Of a DNA stretch of 64,000 nt, positions 22,783-31,781 are shown one piece after another. The stretch spans positions 1-64,000 of the forward strand of contig NZ_JAGXJY010000020.1 in the NCBI RefSeq assembly GCF_019091085.1. Direction: 5' to 3'. Position 1 is the first letter of the stretch, and every line of letters begins with the position of its first letter. The DNA comes from Mesorhizobium sp. GbtcB19 (lineage in GTDB: Bacteria > Pseudomonadota > Alphaproteobacteria > Rhizobiales > Rhizobiaceae). The notes under the pieces are model-generated. The model was not told the origin of the DNA. It searched no databases and saw only the letters and a program-made list of their open reading frames with translations. The translations under genes and the position numbers were made by a program.

Positions 22783-24411
22783 ATGAACGCAGCACAATCC
22801 TCCACGACGATCCACCTGCATACCGGCCCGCTTGTTTGGCTGGTCGCGGCGGTCATGGCGATTGCGGTCTTGGCCGTGCCCGGCCGTGCCTTCGCGCATG
22901 CCGCGCTGGTTGCGACCGATCCGGCTGATGGCGCTGTGCTGGCGCAGGGTCCCTTGCAGTTCTCGCTGACTTTCAGCGAGCCGGTCTCGCCGCTGGTGCT
23001 CACCCTGGTGCGTCCGGACGGTACGCAACTGCCTCTGACCTCCTATCGCCTGGACGGCCAAACGCTGGCGATCGACAATCCCGAGAGGCTCAAATCCGGC
23101 ACGCATGTGCTGAGCTGGCGGGTGGTTTCAGAGGATGGCCATCCGGTCGGCGGTTCGACGCTGTTTTCCATCGGCGCGCCAAGTGCCGCGCCGGTAGCGG
23201 GCGAACCCGTCGATTGGACGCTGCGCACGGCGATCTGGGCAGCCAGGCTGTTGCTCTATGCCGGCCTCTTCCTCGGCGTCGGCGGCGCGTTCGCGCTCGC
23301 CTGGCTGGCCAAGGACCGGCGCTGCGGCCAACGCTTTGTCGCCGCGGCACTGCTTTTCGGCCTCGTCGCGGCGCCCGTGTCGCTCGGCCTGCAAGGGCTG
23401 GACGGGCTTGGCGCGCCGCTCGCCCGCTTTGCGGCGCCGGCGGTCTGGAAGACCGCGCTGGAGACGAGCTTCATCTGGACCGTGCTGATCGGCCTGATTG
23501 CGCTTGGTCTTGCTTTGCTGTCGCTTGCCGGGCCGCCAGGCCTTCGTAAGCTGGCCGCGAGCGTGGCGCTGCTCGGCGTCGGCGGCGCCCTTGCCGCGAG
23601 CGGTCACGCCAGTTCCGCCGAACCGCAATGGCTGACGCGGCCGCTTGTGTTCCTGCACGGCACGGCGATCGCCTTCTGGGCGGGCGCGCTGGCGCCGCTC
23701 GGCCTTGCATTGCGGCGGCGGCCGGCCGAGGCGCGCGCGTTCCTCCGCCGGTTTTCGCGCGCGATCCTGCCCGTCGTCGTCGTGCTCGCCGCCAGCGGCA
23801 TCGTGCTGGCAGTCATCCAGGTGCAGGCTCCGGCGGCGCTGGTCCACACTGCCTATGGCCGTCTGCTGCTCTTGAAGCTCGCTCTGCTGCTGTTCCTGTT
23901 CACGTTGGCCGCCGTCAACCGCTGGACGCTGACGGCGCCGGCCGAAGCGGGCGACACTGAAGTGCAGCGGCGGCTGGTGCGCTCGATCGGCATCGAAATG
24001 CTGATCGCGCTCGCCATCTTCGGCGTCGCCGCCGGCTGGCGCTTCACCCCGCCGCCACGCGCGCTGGCGATCGCCGCCGCGCAGCCGGTGTCGATTCACA
24101 TCCACACGCTGCAGGCGATGGCCGATCTCAGCATCACGCCTGGACATGCCGGCCAGGTCGCGGCCTCGGTGGTGATCATGACCGGCGATTTCGGACCCCT
24201 CGACGCCAAGGAAGTGACGCTGGTGCTGTCGAAACCGGATTCCGGCATCGAGCCGATCAGGCGGCCGGCGAGGAAACCCGGCGACGGCACATGGCGCGTC
24301 GACAATCTCGTCATCCCAATTCCCGGCCGTTGGAACGCACGGCTCGATATTCTCGTTTCGGACTTTGAGATGATGAAGATCGAAGCGCCCATTGATATCC
24401 GGTCCGATTGA
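22783..24411 (+). CDS. CopC-CopD fusion copper resistance/uptake protein
   Basis: A membrane protein of about 542 residues. After a signal helix, a periplasmic CopC domain begins AHAALVATDPADGAVL and includes the WRVVSEDGHPVGG copper-site region. A CopD domain of about eight membrane helices follows (residues 130-430), then a periplasmic C-terminal domain with VSIHIHTLQAM. CopC binds copper and CopD is proposed to move it across the inner membrane. ATG at 22783 is chosen; one at 22726 overlapping the previous stop is possible. Confidence 0.88.
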   Translation: MNAAQSSTTIHLHTGPLVWLVAAVMAIAVLAVPGRAFAHAALVATDPADGAVLAQGPLQFSLTFSEPVSPLVLTLVRPDGTQLPLTSYRLDGQTLAIDNPERLKSGTHVLSWRVVSEDGHPVGGSTLFSIGAPSAAPVAGEPVDWTLRTAIWAARLLLYAGLFLGVGGAFALAWLAKDRRCGQRFVAAALLFGLVAAPVSLGLQGLDGLGAPLARFAAPAVWKTALETSFIWTVLIGLIALGLALLSLAGPPGLRKLAASVALLGVGGALAASGHASSAEPQWLTRPLVFLHGTAIAFWAGALAPLGLALRRRPAEARAFLRRFSRAILPVVVVLAASGIVLAVIQVQAPAALVHTAYGRLLLLKLALLLFLFTLAAVNRWTLTAPAEAGDTEVQRRLVRSIGIEMLIALAIFGVAAGWRFTPPPRALAIAAAQPVSIHIHTLQAMADLSITPGHAGQVAASVVIMTGDFGPLDAKEVTLVLSKPDSGIEPIRRPARKPGDGTWRVDNLVIPIPGRWNARLDILVSDFEMMKIEAPIDIRSD

Positions 24412-24538
24412 GGACCAGTCCATGCAGAATACGGCGAGGCGGTTGACGGCGCCGCCAAGGCCCGTCATTCATCTTGCGAAACAGTGGGCATCGCCCGAAA
24501 CGCGACCATAACAAGCATCCGAAAACAGGGAGGAAACG

Positions 24539-25966
24539 ATGGAAAAAGCCGAAATCGGCCTGATCGGCCTTGGCACGATGGGTTCCAACCTGGCGCTCAA
24601 CATCGCCGAGCACGGGCACCGCATCGCCGTCTTCAACCGCACGCCGGCACGCACCGACGCCTTTGTCGAGAGCGCCGGTTCGCTGAAGGACATGGTCGTT
24701 CCCTGCTACAGCCTCGAGGAACTCGCAGCGGCGATCCGGCCGCCGCGGCCGATCATCATCATGGTGCTGGCCGGCAAGCCGGTCGATGAGCAGATCGCGG
24801 CGCTGCGCGGCGTTCTGTCGGCCAACGATATCGTCATCGATGCCGGCAATGCCAATTTCCGCGATACGATGCGGCGCTTCTCGGAGCTGTCCGGCTCGGG
24901 CCTCACCTTCATCGGCATGGGCGTGTCGGGCGGCGAGGAAGGCGCGCGCCACGGGCCGTCGATCATGGTCGGCGGCACCGAAGAGTCCTGGAAGCGCGTC
25001 GAGAGCGTGCTGACGGCGATCTCCGCCAAGTTCAAGGACGAGCCCTGCGCCGCCTGGCTCGGCACCGACGGCGCCGGCCATTTCGTCAAGACCATCCACA
25101 ACGGCATCGAATATGCCGACATGCAGATGATCGCCGAGATCTACGGCATCCTGCGCGATGGCCTCGGCATGGCGCCCAAGGAAATCGGCAAGGTCTTCGA
25201 GCAATGGAACCAGGGAAGACTCAACTCCTATCTGATCGAGATCACCGCCAAGGTGCTGGCCGCCGATGATCCCAAGACCGGCAAGCCGGTGGTCGACATC
25301 ATCCTCGACCGCGCCGGCCAGAAGGGCACCGGCAAATGGTCGGTCATCGAGGCGCAGCAGCTCGGCATTCCGGCAACTGCCATCGAGGCTGCGGTCGCGG
25401 CGCGCGTATTGTCCTCGATCAAGGACGAGCGCCAGGCGGCGGAAAAGGCCTATGGTAATATCGGAGTCGAAAAGATCTCCGGCGACAAGGCCGCGTTGCT
25501 CAAGGATCTGGAATTGGCATTGTTCGCCGGCAAGATCGCGGCTTACGCGCAAGGGTTCGCGGTCATGAGCGGCGCGTCGAAGGAATTCAACTGGAACCTG
25601 CCGATGCCGACCATCGCCAAGATCTGGCGCGCCGGCTGCATCATCCGCTCGCAGATGCTGGACACGATGGCCGAGGCCTTCGGTTCGGGCAGCGCTTCGA
25701 CCAACCTTCTGATGGCGCCGGCCTTCATCGCCATGATGCAGGAAGCGCATTCCTCGCTCAGGCGCATCGTGGCGCGCGCTTCCGAAGCCGGCTCGCCGGT
25801 GCCGGCGCTGTCGTCGGCGCTCGCCTATTTCGACAGCTACCGCCAGGGTCGCGGCACCTCGAACCTGATCCAGGCGCAGCGCGATTTCTTCGGCGCGCAT
25901 GGTTTCGAGCGCATCGGCGAGCAGGGCGCGTTCCACGGACCGTGGGGGAGTGGCGCGGGGCACTAG
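24539..25966 (+). CDS. gnd: 6-phosphogluconate dehydrogenase, decarboxylating
   Basis: Oxidises 6-phosphogluconate to ribulose-5-phosphate and CO2 in the pentose phosphate pathway. The 475-residue length is typical. The Rossmann motif GLIGLGTMGSNLAL is at the N-terminus, followed by the substrate motif GVSGGEEGARHGPSIM, the catalytic stretch AGHFVKTIHNGIEY and the C-terminal helical domain. GGGAGGAAACG precedes the ATG. It is a single gene, followed by a two-hairpin repeat. Confidence 0.96.
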   Translation: MEKAEIGLIGLGTMGSNLALNIAEHGHRIAVFNRTPARTDAFVESAGSLKDMVVPCYSLEELAAAIRPPRPIIIMVLAGKPVDEQIAALRGVLSANDIVIDAGNANFRDTMRRFSELSGSGLTFIGMGVSGGEEGARHGPSIMVGGTEESWKRVESVLTAISAKFKDEPCAAWLGTDGAGHFVKTIHNGIEYADMQMIAEIYGILRDGLGMAPKEIGKVFEQWNQGRLNSYLIEITAKVLAADDPKTGKPVVDIILDRAGQKGTGKWSVIEAQQLGIPATAIEAAVAARVLSSIKDERQAAEKAYGNIGVEKISGDKAALLKDLELALFAGKIAAYAQGFAVMSGASKEFNWNLPMPTIAKIWRAGCIIRSQMLDTMAEAFGSGSASTNLLMAPAFIAMMQEAHSSLRRIVARASEAGSPVPALSSALAYFDSYRQGRGTSNLIQAQRDFFGAHGFERIGEQGAFHGPWGSGAGH

Positions 25967-26068
25967 AGTGGCTGAGCGTTTCACGGAATCGCCGAACCAC
26001 TCTAAGCCTTTGTTTTTGCGCAATTCCGGACGGAAAACCGCTACGCACTTTTCCTGGAATTGCTCTAG
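25967..26068. repeat. Two-hairpin RIME-like element, copy 2
   Basis: Hairpin A runs from about 25971 to 26006 with arms starting AGAGTGG and ending CCACTCT. A T-rich spacer follows, then the 44-bp palindrome (26020-26063) shared with 16918-16961 and 63093-63136. The same two-part layout recurs at 63037-63140. It resembles rhizobial intergenic mosaic elements (RIME). Confidence 0.75.
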
Positions 26069-27108
26069 CCCCGATAGGGCAAAACCTCGCTCGGCTTGCT
26101 GAGCGATTGCAGCGTGCCCGGCTCTGCGCCGCCGATCCAGCCGAGCACGGCGCGGGCGAGCTCGGAGCCGGCCAGCCGGAAGTTCTCGTTGACGACCAGC
26201 AGTTCCCGCCTGAACAGATGCAGCAGCTCCGACGACTGTTTCGACACCACGTCGACGTCGCGGCCCAGCTTCAGCCCGGCATCCTCGATGCCGGCGACGA
26301 TGGCGAGCGTCGCGGCGGCGGCGCTGCTGACGATGCCGTCCGGACGATCGTCGCGGCGCATCAATTGCGCGGTGCGCATCCTGATCTGCTCGATCGTGTG
26401 GTCGATGGAGACGGTGTTGAACGGCACCTCCGAGGCGCCGACCTCGCTCAGCGCGTCGGCAAAGCCGTTCACCGTATGGCCGTAATAGGTGAGGCCGACC
26501 GGCGGCGTCACCAGGGCAAGCCGGTTGCGGCCCTTGGCGGCGAGCGCGCGTACGGCTTCGCCGGCAAAGGCGTAGTTGTCGAAGTCGTGATAGGGATGCA
26601 CCAGCCCCATATCGGTGCGGCCATGCGTGGCGAAGGGAATGCCGCGCTCCAGCATGTAGCGCGCCCGCGGGTCGTTCGGCTGCGTGCGCGAGATGATGAC
26701 GCCGTCGGCCGAGCCCGTCTCGACCAGATAGCGCACCGGGTCCAGCGGATCCTGCGAGCGCGAATAGGGCGTGACGATCAGGTGGTAGGGCGTGTCGGCG
26801 ATCACCTCGGTGACGCCGTAGATGATGTCCGAGACGAAGCTCATGATCTCGCGCTCGGTGTCGAGCACGAGCGAGATGACGTTGGTCTTGCCGGTTCTCA
26901 AACGTACGCCGGCGCGGTTGGGACGATAACCGATCTGCTTGGCGACGAGTTGGACGCGGCGCCTGGTCTCGGCGCCGATCTCGGGCGCGTCCTTGAGCGC
27001 CCGCGACACGGTCGTGACGCCGAGCCCGGTCATGAAGGCAAGCGTCTTCAGCGTCGGCCGCTCCTTGCCCGACGTGTCGTCGTCCTTCTTCGTTACCCGT
27101 CTATCCAT
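26065..27108 (-). CDS. LacI-family transcriptional regulator
   Basis: A sugar-responsive repressor of 347 residues. The helix-turn-helix and hinge near residues 18-75 (LAFMTGLGVTTVSRALKDAPEI, RPNRAGVRLRTGKTN) are followed by a periplasmic-binding-protein-like effector domain. It is divergent from the CUT1 transporter operon. The shared region has two exact copies of an AACGTT-centred site, the form expected of LacI operators, so this protein probably controls both directions. Confidence 0.9.
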   Translation of the reverse strand: MDRRVTKKDDDTSGKERPTLKTLAFMTGLGVTTVSRALKDAPEIGAETRRRVQLVAKQIGYRPNRAGVRLRTGKTNVISLVLDTEREIMSFVSDIIYGVTEVIADTPYHLIVTPYSRSQDPLDPVRYLVETGSADGVIISRTQPNDPRARYMLERGIPFATHGRTDMGLVHPYHDFDNYAFAGEAVRALAAKGRNRLALVTPPVGLTYYGHTVNGFADALSEVGASEVPFNTVSIDHTIEQIRMRTAQLMRRDDRPDGIVSSAAAATLAIVAGIEDAGLKLGRDVDVVSKQSSELLHLFRRELLVVNENFRLAGSELARAVLGWIGGAEPGTLQSLSKPSEVLPYRG

Positions 27109-27206
27109 TCGTCCCGCCCGTCAGGCGCATAGCAGCCGCGGGGCTGGCCGGCAATCGTGCGGTGTCGACTTTTGCGCGACCTTCAGCCTGCGGTCAGCCC
27201 AATATA

Positions 27207-27220
27207 CTGAAACGTTACAG
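27207..27220. promoter_or_regulatory. LacI-type operator 1
   Basis: CTGAAACGTTACAG, centred on AACGTT, is the exact reverse complement of the site at 27459-27472. It lies about 100 bp upstream of the LacI-family gene. Confidence 0.7.
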
Positions 27221-27458
27221 ATTGCCAATATTCGTGATTGCCCGGGAAATTCGCAACCCTTGGCTTCAGCATGGAGATCGGGCGAAAGCCGCTGGAATCA
27301 CGGAGAAATATCGGCTTCGGCGCAATTGTGGCATCAATCAACTGCTTGATCGTCGAATTAGCAGTCTCTAAAGGAAGATTTTGTTCGTGCCTCGAAAAAA
27401 CTTCGATCGACTTTGAGGCCAGGGGTTGCCTAGGCGGATCATTTGCCGTATCGAAAAT

Positions 27459-27472
27459 CTGTAACGTTTCAG
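27459..27472. promoter_or_regulatory. LacI-type operator 2
   Basis: CTGTAACGTTTCAG, 20 bp before the start of the CUT1 binding-protein gene and just upstream of its GGGAGGA ribosome site. It would lie on or just after the transcription start, consistent with repression. Confidence 0.7.
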
Positions 27473-27491
27473 ATTCTGGGAGGAAGCCGAA

Positions 27492-28730
27492 ATGCGATAC
27501 AAATTCCTGACCGCTGCATTTGCCGCGACGGTCGCACTCAACGTCGCCGGTCCGGCGACCGCGACCGACCTGGAAGTCACTCATTGGTGGACTTCCGGCG
27601 GCGAGGCGGCGGCGGTGGCCGAACTTGCCAAGGCATTCGACGCGACGGGCAATCACTGGGTCGACGGCGCCATCGCCGGCTCCGGCGGCACGGCGCGGCC
27701 GATCATGATCAGCCGCATCACCGGCGGCGATCCGATGGGTGCCACCCAGTTCAACCACGGCCGCCAGGCGGAGGAACTCGTCCAGGCCGGGCTGATGCGC
27801 GACCTCACCGACATCGCCACCAAGGGCAAGTGGACGGAGGTCGTGCGGCCGAAGAGCCTGCTCGACAGCTGCACCATCGACGGCAAGATCTATTGCGTGC
27901 CGGTCAACATCCATTCCTGGCAGTGGCTGTGGCTCTCCAGCGAGGCTTTTCAGAAGGCCGGCGTGCCGATGCCGAAGGACTGGAATGAATTCGTGGCCGC
28001 CGCTCCGGCGCTGGAGAAGGCCGGCATCATCCCGCTGGCGGTCGGCGGGCAGCCCTGGCAGGCCTCGGGCGCCTTCGACGTGCTGCTCGCCGCTGTCGGC
28101 GGCACCGACGCCTTCCTCAAGGTCTATAAGGAAAAGGACGCCAAATTCGCCGGCGGCCCCGAGATCGCCAAGGTGTTCAAGGCGGCGGACGACGCCCGCA
28201 AGATGGCCAAGAACACCAATGTGCAGGACTGGAACCAGGCGACCAACCTGGTCATCACCGGCAAGGCCGGCGGCCAGATCATGGGCGACTGGGCGCAGGG
28301 CGAATTCCAGGTCGCCGGCAAGACCGCCGGCAAGGACTATACCTGCCTGCCCGGCCTCGGCCTGAACGAGGTGATCGCCACGGGTGGCGATGCCTTCTAT
28401 TTCCCGCTGCTCAAGGACGAAGCGAAGTCCAAGGCGCAGGAGGTCCTGGCCGAAACGCTGCTCGATCCGAAGACCCAGGTCGCCTTCAACCTCAAGAAGG
28501 GCTCGCTGCCGGTACGCGGCGACGTCGACCTCAACACCGCGAACGACTGCATGAAGAAAGGTCTCGCCATCCTCGCCAAGGGCGCCGTCATCCCGTGGAC
28601 GGACCAGCTGCTGTCGCAGGACAGCCAGAAGCAGAAGGAGGACCTGTTCTCCGAATTCTTCGCCAAGCCCGACATGACGCTCGAAGAGGCGCAGAAGCGC
28701 TTCGCCGACATCATCGCTTCGGCGGATTGA
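27492..28730 (+). CDS. CUT1 sugar ABC transporter substrate-binding protein
   Basis: A periplasmic binding protein of 412 residues, family 1. The signal peptide is about 24 residues (ending GPATATDL). The mature protein has LEVTHWWTSGGEAAAV and the HSWQWLWLS region, typical of glucose/mannose-type binders, with two cysteines likely in a disulfide (LLDSCTIDGKIYCVP). It is the first gene of a six-gene operon. The substrate is not determined; a glucoside, oligosaccharide or inositol-like compound would fit the downstream enzymes. Confidence 0.9.
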   Translation: MRYKFLTAAFAATVALNVAGPATATDLEVTHWWTSGGEAAAVAELAKAFDATGNHWVDGAIAGSGGTARPIMISRITGGDPMGATQFNHGRQAEELVQAGLMRDLTDIATKGKWTEVVRPKSLLDSCTIDGKIYCVPVNIHSWQWLWLSSEAFQKAGVPMPKDWNEFVAAAPALEKAGIIPLAVGGQPWQASGAFDVLLAAVGGTDAFLKVYKEKDAKFAGGPEIAKVFKAADDARKMAKNTNVQDWNQATNLVITGKAGGQIMGDWAQGEFQVAGKTAGKDYTCLPGLGLNEVIATGGDAFYFPLLKDEAKSKAQEVLAETLLDPKTQVAFNLKKGSLPVRGDVDLNTANDCMKKGLAILAKGAVIPWTDQLLSQDSQKQKEDLFSEFFAKPDMTLEEAQKRFADIIASAD

Positions 28731-28750
28731 TCCACGGCGCCCCCGCCGGT

Positions 28751-28779
28751 TCCCGGCCCCTGCCTATCGGGGGTCGGGA
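28751..28779. repeat. Stem-loop after the CUT1 binding-protein gene
   Basis: TCCCGGCCCC (28751-28760) pairs with GGGGTCGGGA (28770-28779) with one mismatch. It sits in the binding protein-permease gap, as do hairpins in the phn and rbs-type operons of this window. Confidence 0.6.
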
Positions 28780-28815
28780 GCACGATGTCCTCATTGTCCC
28801 AGCCCGGCTGCCGAG

Positions 28816-29709
28816 ATGAGCAACAGCGAACGCCCAAGCCAGATTTTGCGTAACCTCAACGCGAAAATTGCATCGATCCCGATGATCCTGACGGCGCTTG
28901 TGGTGTTCGTCGGCGGCACGGCGTGGACGGTGCTCTACTCCTTCACCAATTCGAAGCTGCTGCCGAGGCTCAGCTTCGTCGGGCTCGACCAGTATCACCG
29001 GCTCTGGTCGACATCGCGCTGGCTGGTCTCGATCGAGAACCTTTTGATCTATGGCGCGATCTCGCTGGTGTTCTCGCTGGTCATCGGCTTCGTGCTTGCG
29101 GCACTTCTCGACCAGAAGATCCGCTTCGAGGATACGTTCCGCACCATCTTCCTCTATCCCTTCGCGCTGTCCTTCATCGTCACCGGGCTGGTCTGGCAAT
29201 GGCTGCTCAATCCGGATTTCGGCGTGCAGCGTGTCGTGCGCGATCTCGGCTGGACGAGCTTCAGCTTCGATCCGCTCTATAATTCCAGCATCGTCATCTA
29301 CGGCATTTCGATCGCGGCGCTCTGGCAAGGCACGGGGTTGATCATGTGCCTGATGCTCGCCGGCCTGCGCGGCATCGACGAGGACATCTGGAAGGCCGCC
29401 CGGGTGGACGGCATACCGATGTGGAAGACCTATCTGTTCATCGTCATCCCGATGATGCGGCCGGTGTTCATCACCACGTTGGTGATCATCGCCGCCGGCA
29501 TCGTCAAGGTCTATGACCTGGTCGTGGCGCAGACCAGCGGCGGCCCCGGCATCGCCTCCGAGGTGCCGGCGAAATATGTCTACGACTACATGTTCTTCGC
29601 CCAGAACCTCGGCCAGGGCTTCGCCGCCTCGACCATGATGCTGTTGTCGGTGGTGATCGTCATCGTGCCGTGGGCCTATCTCGAATTCGGAGGCCGCAAG
29701 CGTGGTTGA
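28816..29709 (+). CDS. CUT1 sugar ABC transporter permease 1 (MalF-like)
   Basis: An inner-membrane permease of 297 residues with about six helices and the EAA loop near DEDIWKAARVDGIPMWKTYLF. It begins with a short charged N-terminus (MSNSERPSQILRN). Its end overlaps the start of the second permease by 8 bp, so the two are coupled. Confidence 0.92.
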   Translation: MSNSERPSQILRNLNAKIASIPMILTALVVFVGGTAWTVLYSFTNSKLLPRLSFVGLDQYHRLWSTSRWLVSIENLLIYGAISLVFSLVIGFVLAALLDQKIRFEDTFRTIFLYPFALSFIVTGLVWQWLLNPDFGVQRVVRDLGWTSFSFDPLYNSSIVIYGISIAALWQGTGLIMCLMLAGLRGIDEDIWKAARVDGIPMWKTYLFIVIPMMRPVFITTLVIIAAGIVKVYDLVVAQTSGGPGIASEVPAKYVYDYMFFAQNLGQGFAASTMMLLSVVIVIVPWAYLEFGGRKRG

Positions 29710-30634
29710 CGTCGCCTCCCTGTCCACCGGCGCGCAGGCGCCGCGGCGCGACGCCGCCGGCCCGAGCGGACCGAAACCGCGGCACGCGTTGTCGCGCCGC
29801 AATATCTTCCTCTACGGCACGCTGATCGTCGTGGCGCTCTATTACCTTTTGCCGCTCTACGTGATGATCGTGACGTCGCTGAAGGGCATGCCGGAAATCC
29901 GCCTCGGCAACATCTTCTCGCCGCCGATGGAAATCACCTTCGAGCCCTGGGTGAAAGCCTGGGCGACCGCCTGCACCGGCCTTAATTGCGACGGGCTCTC
30001 GCGCGGTTTCTGGAATTCGGTGCGCATTACCGTGCCGTCGGTGATCCTGTCGATCGCGATCGCCTCGGTGAACGGCTACGCGCTGGCCAACTGGCGCTTC
30101 AAGGGTGCCGACACCTTCTTCGTCATCCTGATCGTCGGCGCCTTCATCCCCTACCAAGTGATGATCTATCCGATCGTCATCATCCTGCGCGAAATCGGCA
30201 TCTACGGCTCGCTGACCGGCCTGGTGATCGTGCATTCGATCTTCGGCATGCCGATCCTGACGCTGCTCTTCCGCAACTATTTCACCTCTATGCCGGAGGA
30301 ATTGTTCCGCGCCGCGCGCGTCGACGGCGCCGGCTTCTGGGGCATCTATCTGCGCATCATGCTGCCGATGTCGCTGCCGATCTTCGTCGTCGCCATCATC
30401 CTGCAGGTGACCGGCATCTGGAACGACTTCCTGTTCGGCGTCGTCTACACGCGCCCCGACACCTATCCGATGACGGTGCAGCTCAACAACATCGTCAACT
30501 CGGTGCAAGGCGTGAAGGAATACAACGTCAACATGGCCGCGACGATCCTGACCGGCCTGGTTCCGCTCATCGTCTACTTCATTTCCGGCAAGCTCTTCGT
30601 GCGCGGCATCGCCGCCGGCGCGGTGAAAGGATGA
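29702..30634 (+). CDS. CUT1 sugar ABC transporter permease 2 (MalG-like)
   Basis: An inner-membrane permease of 310 residues. A charged N-terminal tail of about 35 residues is followed by six helices, with the EAA loop at PEELFRAARVDGAGFWGIYL. The start is a GTG inside the end of permease 1; the stop overlaps the ATPase start. Confidence 0.92.
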   Translation: MVDVASLSTGAQAPRRDAAGPSGPKPRHALSRRNIFLYGTLIVVALYYLLPLYVMIVTSLKGMPEIRLGNIFSPPMEITFEPWVKAWATACTGLNCDGLSRGFWNSVRITVPSVILSIAIASVNGYALANWRFKGADTFFVILIVGAFIPYQVMIYPIVIILREIGIYGSLTGLVIVHSIFGMPILTLLFRNYFTSMPEELFRAARVDGAGFWGIYLRIMLPMSLPIFVVAIILQVTGIWNDFLFGVVYTRPDTYPMTVQLNNIVNSVQGVKEYNVNMAATILTGLVPLIVYFISGKLFVRGIAAGAVKG

Positions 30635-31743
30635 TGATGGAAGCTGAAATCGCCAATCCCAGCGTTTCGATCCAGGACCTGTCGCTCAATTTCGGCGCCG
30701 TGTCGGTGCTGCAGACGCTCAATCTGGATGTCGCCGAGGGCGAGTTCATCGTGCTGCTCGGACCATCCGGCTGCGGCAAGTCGACCTTGCTTAACTGCAT
30801 CGCCGGCCTGCTCGACATTTCGGACGGGCGCATCTTCATCAAGGGCAAGAACGTCACCTGGAAGGAGCCGAAGGACCGCGGCATCGGCATGGTGTTCCAG
30901 TCCTACGCGCTTTATCCGCAGATGACGGTGGAGAGGAACCTTTCCTTCGGGCTGCGCGTCGCCGGCGTGCCGAAGGATGAGATCACCAAGCGCATCGCGC
31001 GCGCGTCGGAAATCCTGCAGATCGAGCCGCTGCTGCAGCGCAAACCGTCAGCGCTTTCGGGCGGCCAGCGCCAGCGCGTGGCGATCGGCCGGGCGCTGGT
31101 GCGCGACGTCGATGTCTTCCTTTTCGACGAGCCGCTGTCCAATCTCGACGCCAAGCTGCGTTCGGAACTGCGCGTCGAGATCAAGCTTTTGCACCGCCGC
31201 TTGCAAAACACGATGATCTACGTCACCCACGACCAGATCGAGGCTATGACGCTTGCCGACCGCATCGCCGTCATGAGAGGTGGAGTCATCCAGCAGCTCG
31301 ATGCGCCGCAAACGATCTACAACCGGCCAGTCAACCGCTTCGTCGCCGGCTTCCTCGGTTCGCCGGCGATGAATTTCCTCAAGGGCGAGCTGGAGGCGGG
31401 CGCCGTCCCCGTCTTCAAGGCGGACGGCGTGTCGGTGCCGCTCGGCCGCTATCAGTTCGAGGGCGACGGTGGCCGGGCCGCCAAGCCTTGCATCTTCGGC
31501 ATCCGGCCTGAGCACATCGCCTTCGGCGATGCCGCCGGGGCCATGCCGTTCACCGCCGAATCGACGGTCGAGATCGTCGATCCGATGGGCTCCGACACGC
31601 TGGTATGGACCAAGCTCGGCGGCCAGATCATCTCCTTCCGCGTCGAAGCGGATAAGACGCTGCGCAACGGCGATGCGATCCGCATCGGCTTCGACCCGGC
31701 GCGCGCCTCGCTGTTCGACGCTCAAACCGATAATCGCCTTTAA
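30631..31743 (+). CDS. CUT1 sugar ABC transporter ATPase (MalK/UgpC-like)
   Basis: A cytoplasmic ATPase of 370 residues. Walker A is GPSGCGKST, the signature LSGGQRQRVAIGRAL and Walker B VFLFDEPLSNLD. A C-terminal OB-fold regulatory domain (about 240-370, with IFGIRPEHIAFGD) is typical of MalK-like proteins. ATG at 30631 overlaps the previous stop; a nearby ATG at 30637 is equally possible. Confidence 0.93.
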   Translation: MMMEAEIANPSVSIQDLSLNFGAVSVLQTLNLDVAEGEFIVLLGPSGCGKSTLLNCIAGLLDISDGRIFIKGKNVTWKEPKDRGIGMVFQSYALYPQMTVERNLSFGLRVAGVPKDEITKRIARASEILQIEPLLQRKPSALSGGQRQRVAIGRALVRDVDVFLFDEPLSNLDAKLRSELRVEIKLLHRRLQNTMIYVTHDQIEAMTLADRIAVMRGGVIQQLDAPQTIYNRPVNRFVAGFLGSPAMNFLKGELEAGAVPVFKADGVSVPLGRYQFEGDGGRAAKPCIFGIRPEHIAFGDAAGAMPFTAESTVEIVDPMGSDTLVWTKLGGQIISFRVEADKTLRNGDAIRIGFDPARASLFDAQTDNRL

Positions 31744-31781
31744 CTCCGAAAAACATCCCCCAAGCAGAACGGACAGGACAG

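Larger units (their letters stand above)
27109..27491. other. Divergent regulatory region with mirror-image promoters
   Basis: 383 bp without a gene between the LacI regulator and the binding protein. Besides the two operators, the sequences around them (about 27207-27290 and 27390-27472) are inverted, diverged copies. For example, GCAACCCTTGGCTTC (27253-27267) mirrors GAGGCCAGGGGTTGC (27415-27429). Small reading frames here look accidental. Confidence 0.65.

Noticed and set aside
27183..27914. Minus-strand 243-codon frame across the LacI/CUT1 regulatory region
   Set aside because: It overlaps the binding-protein start and both operators; similarity between small frames here comes from the inverted promoter duplication.
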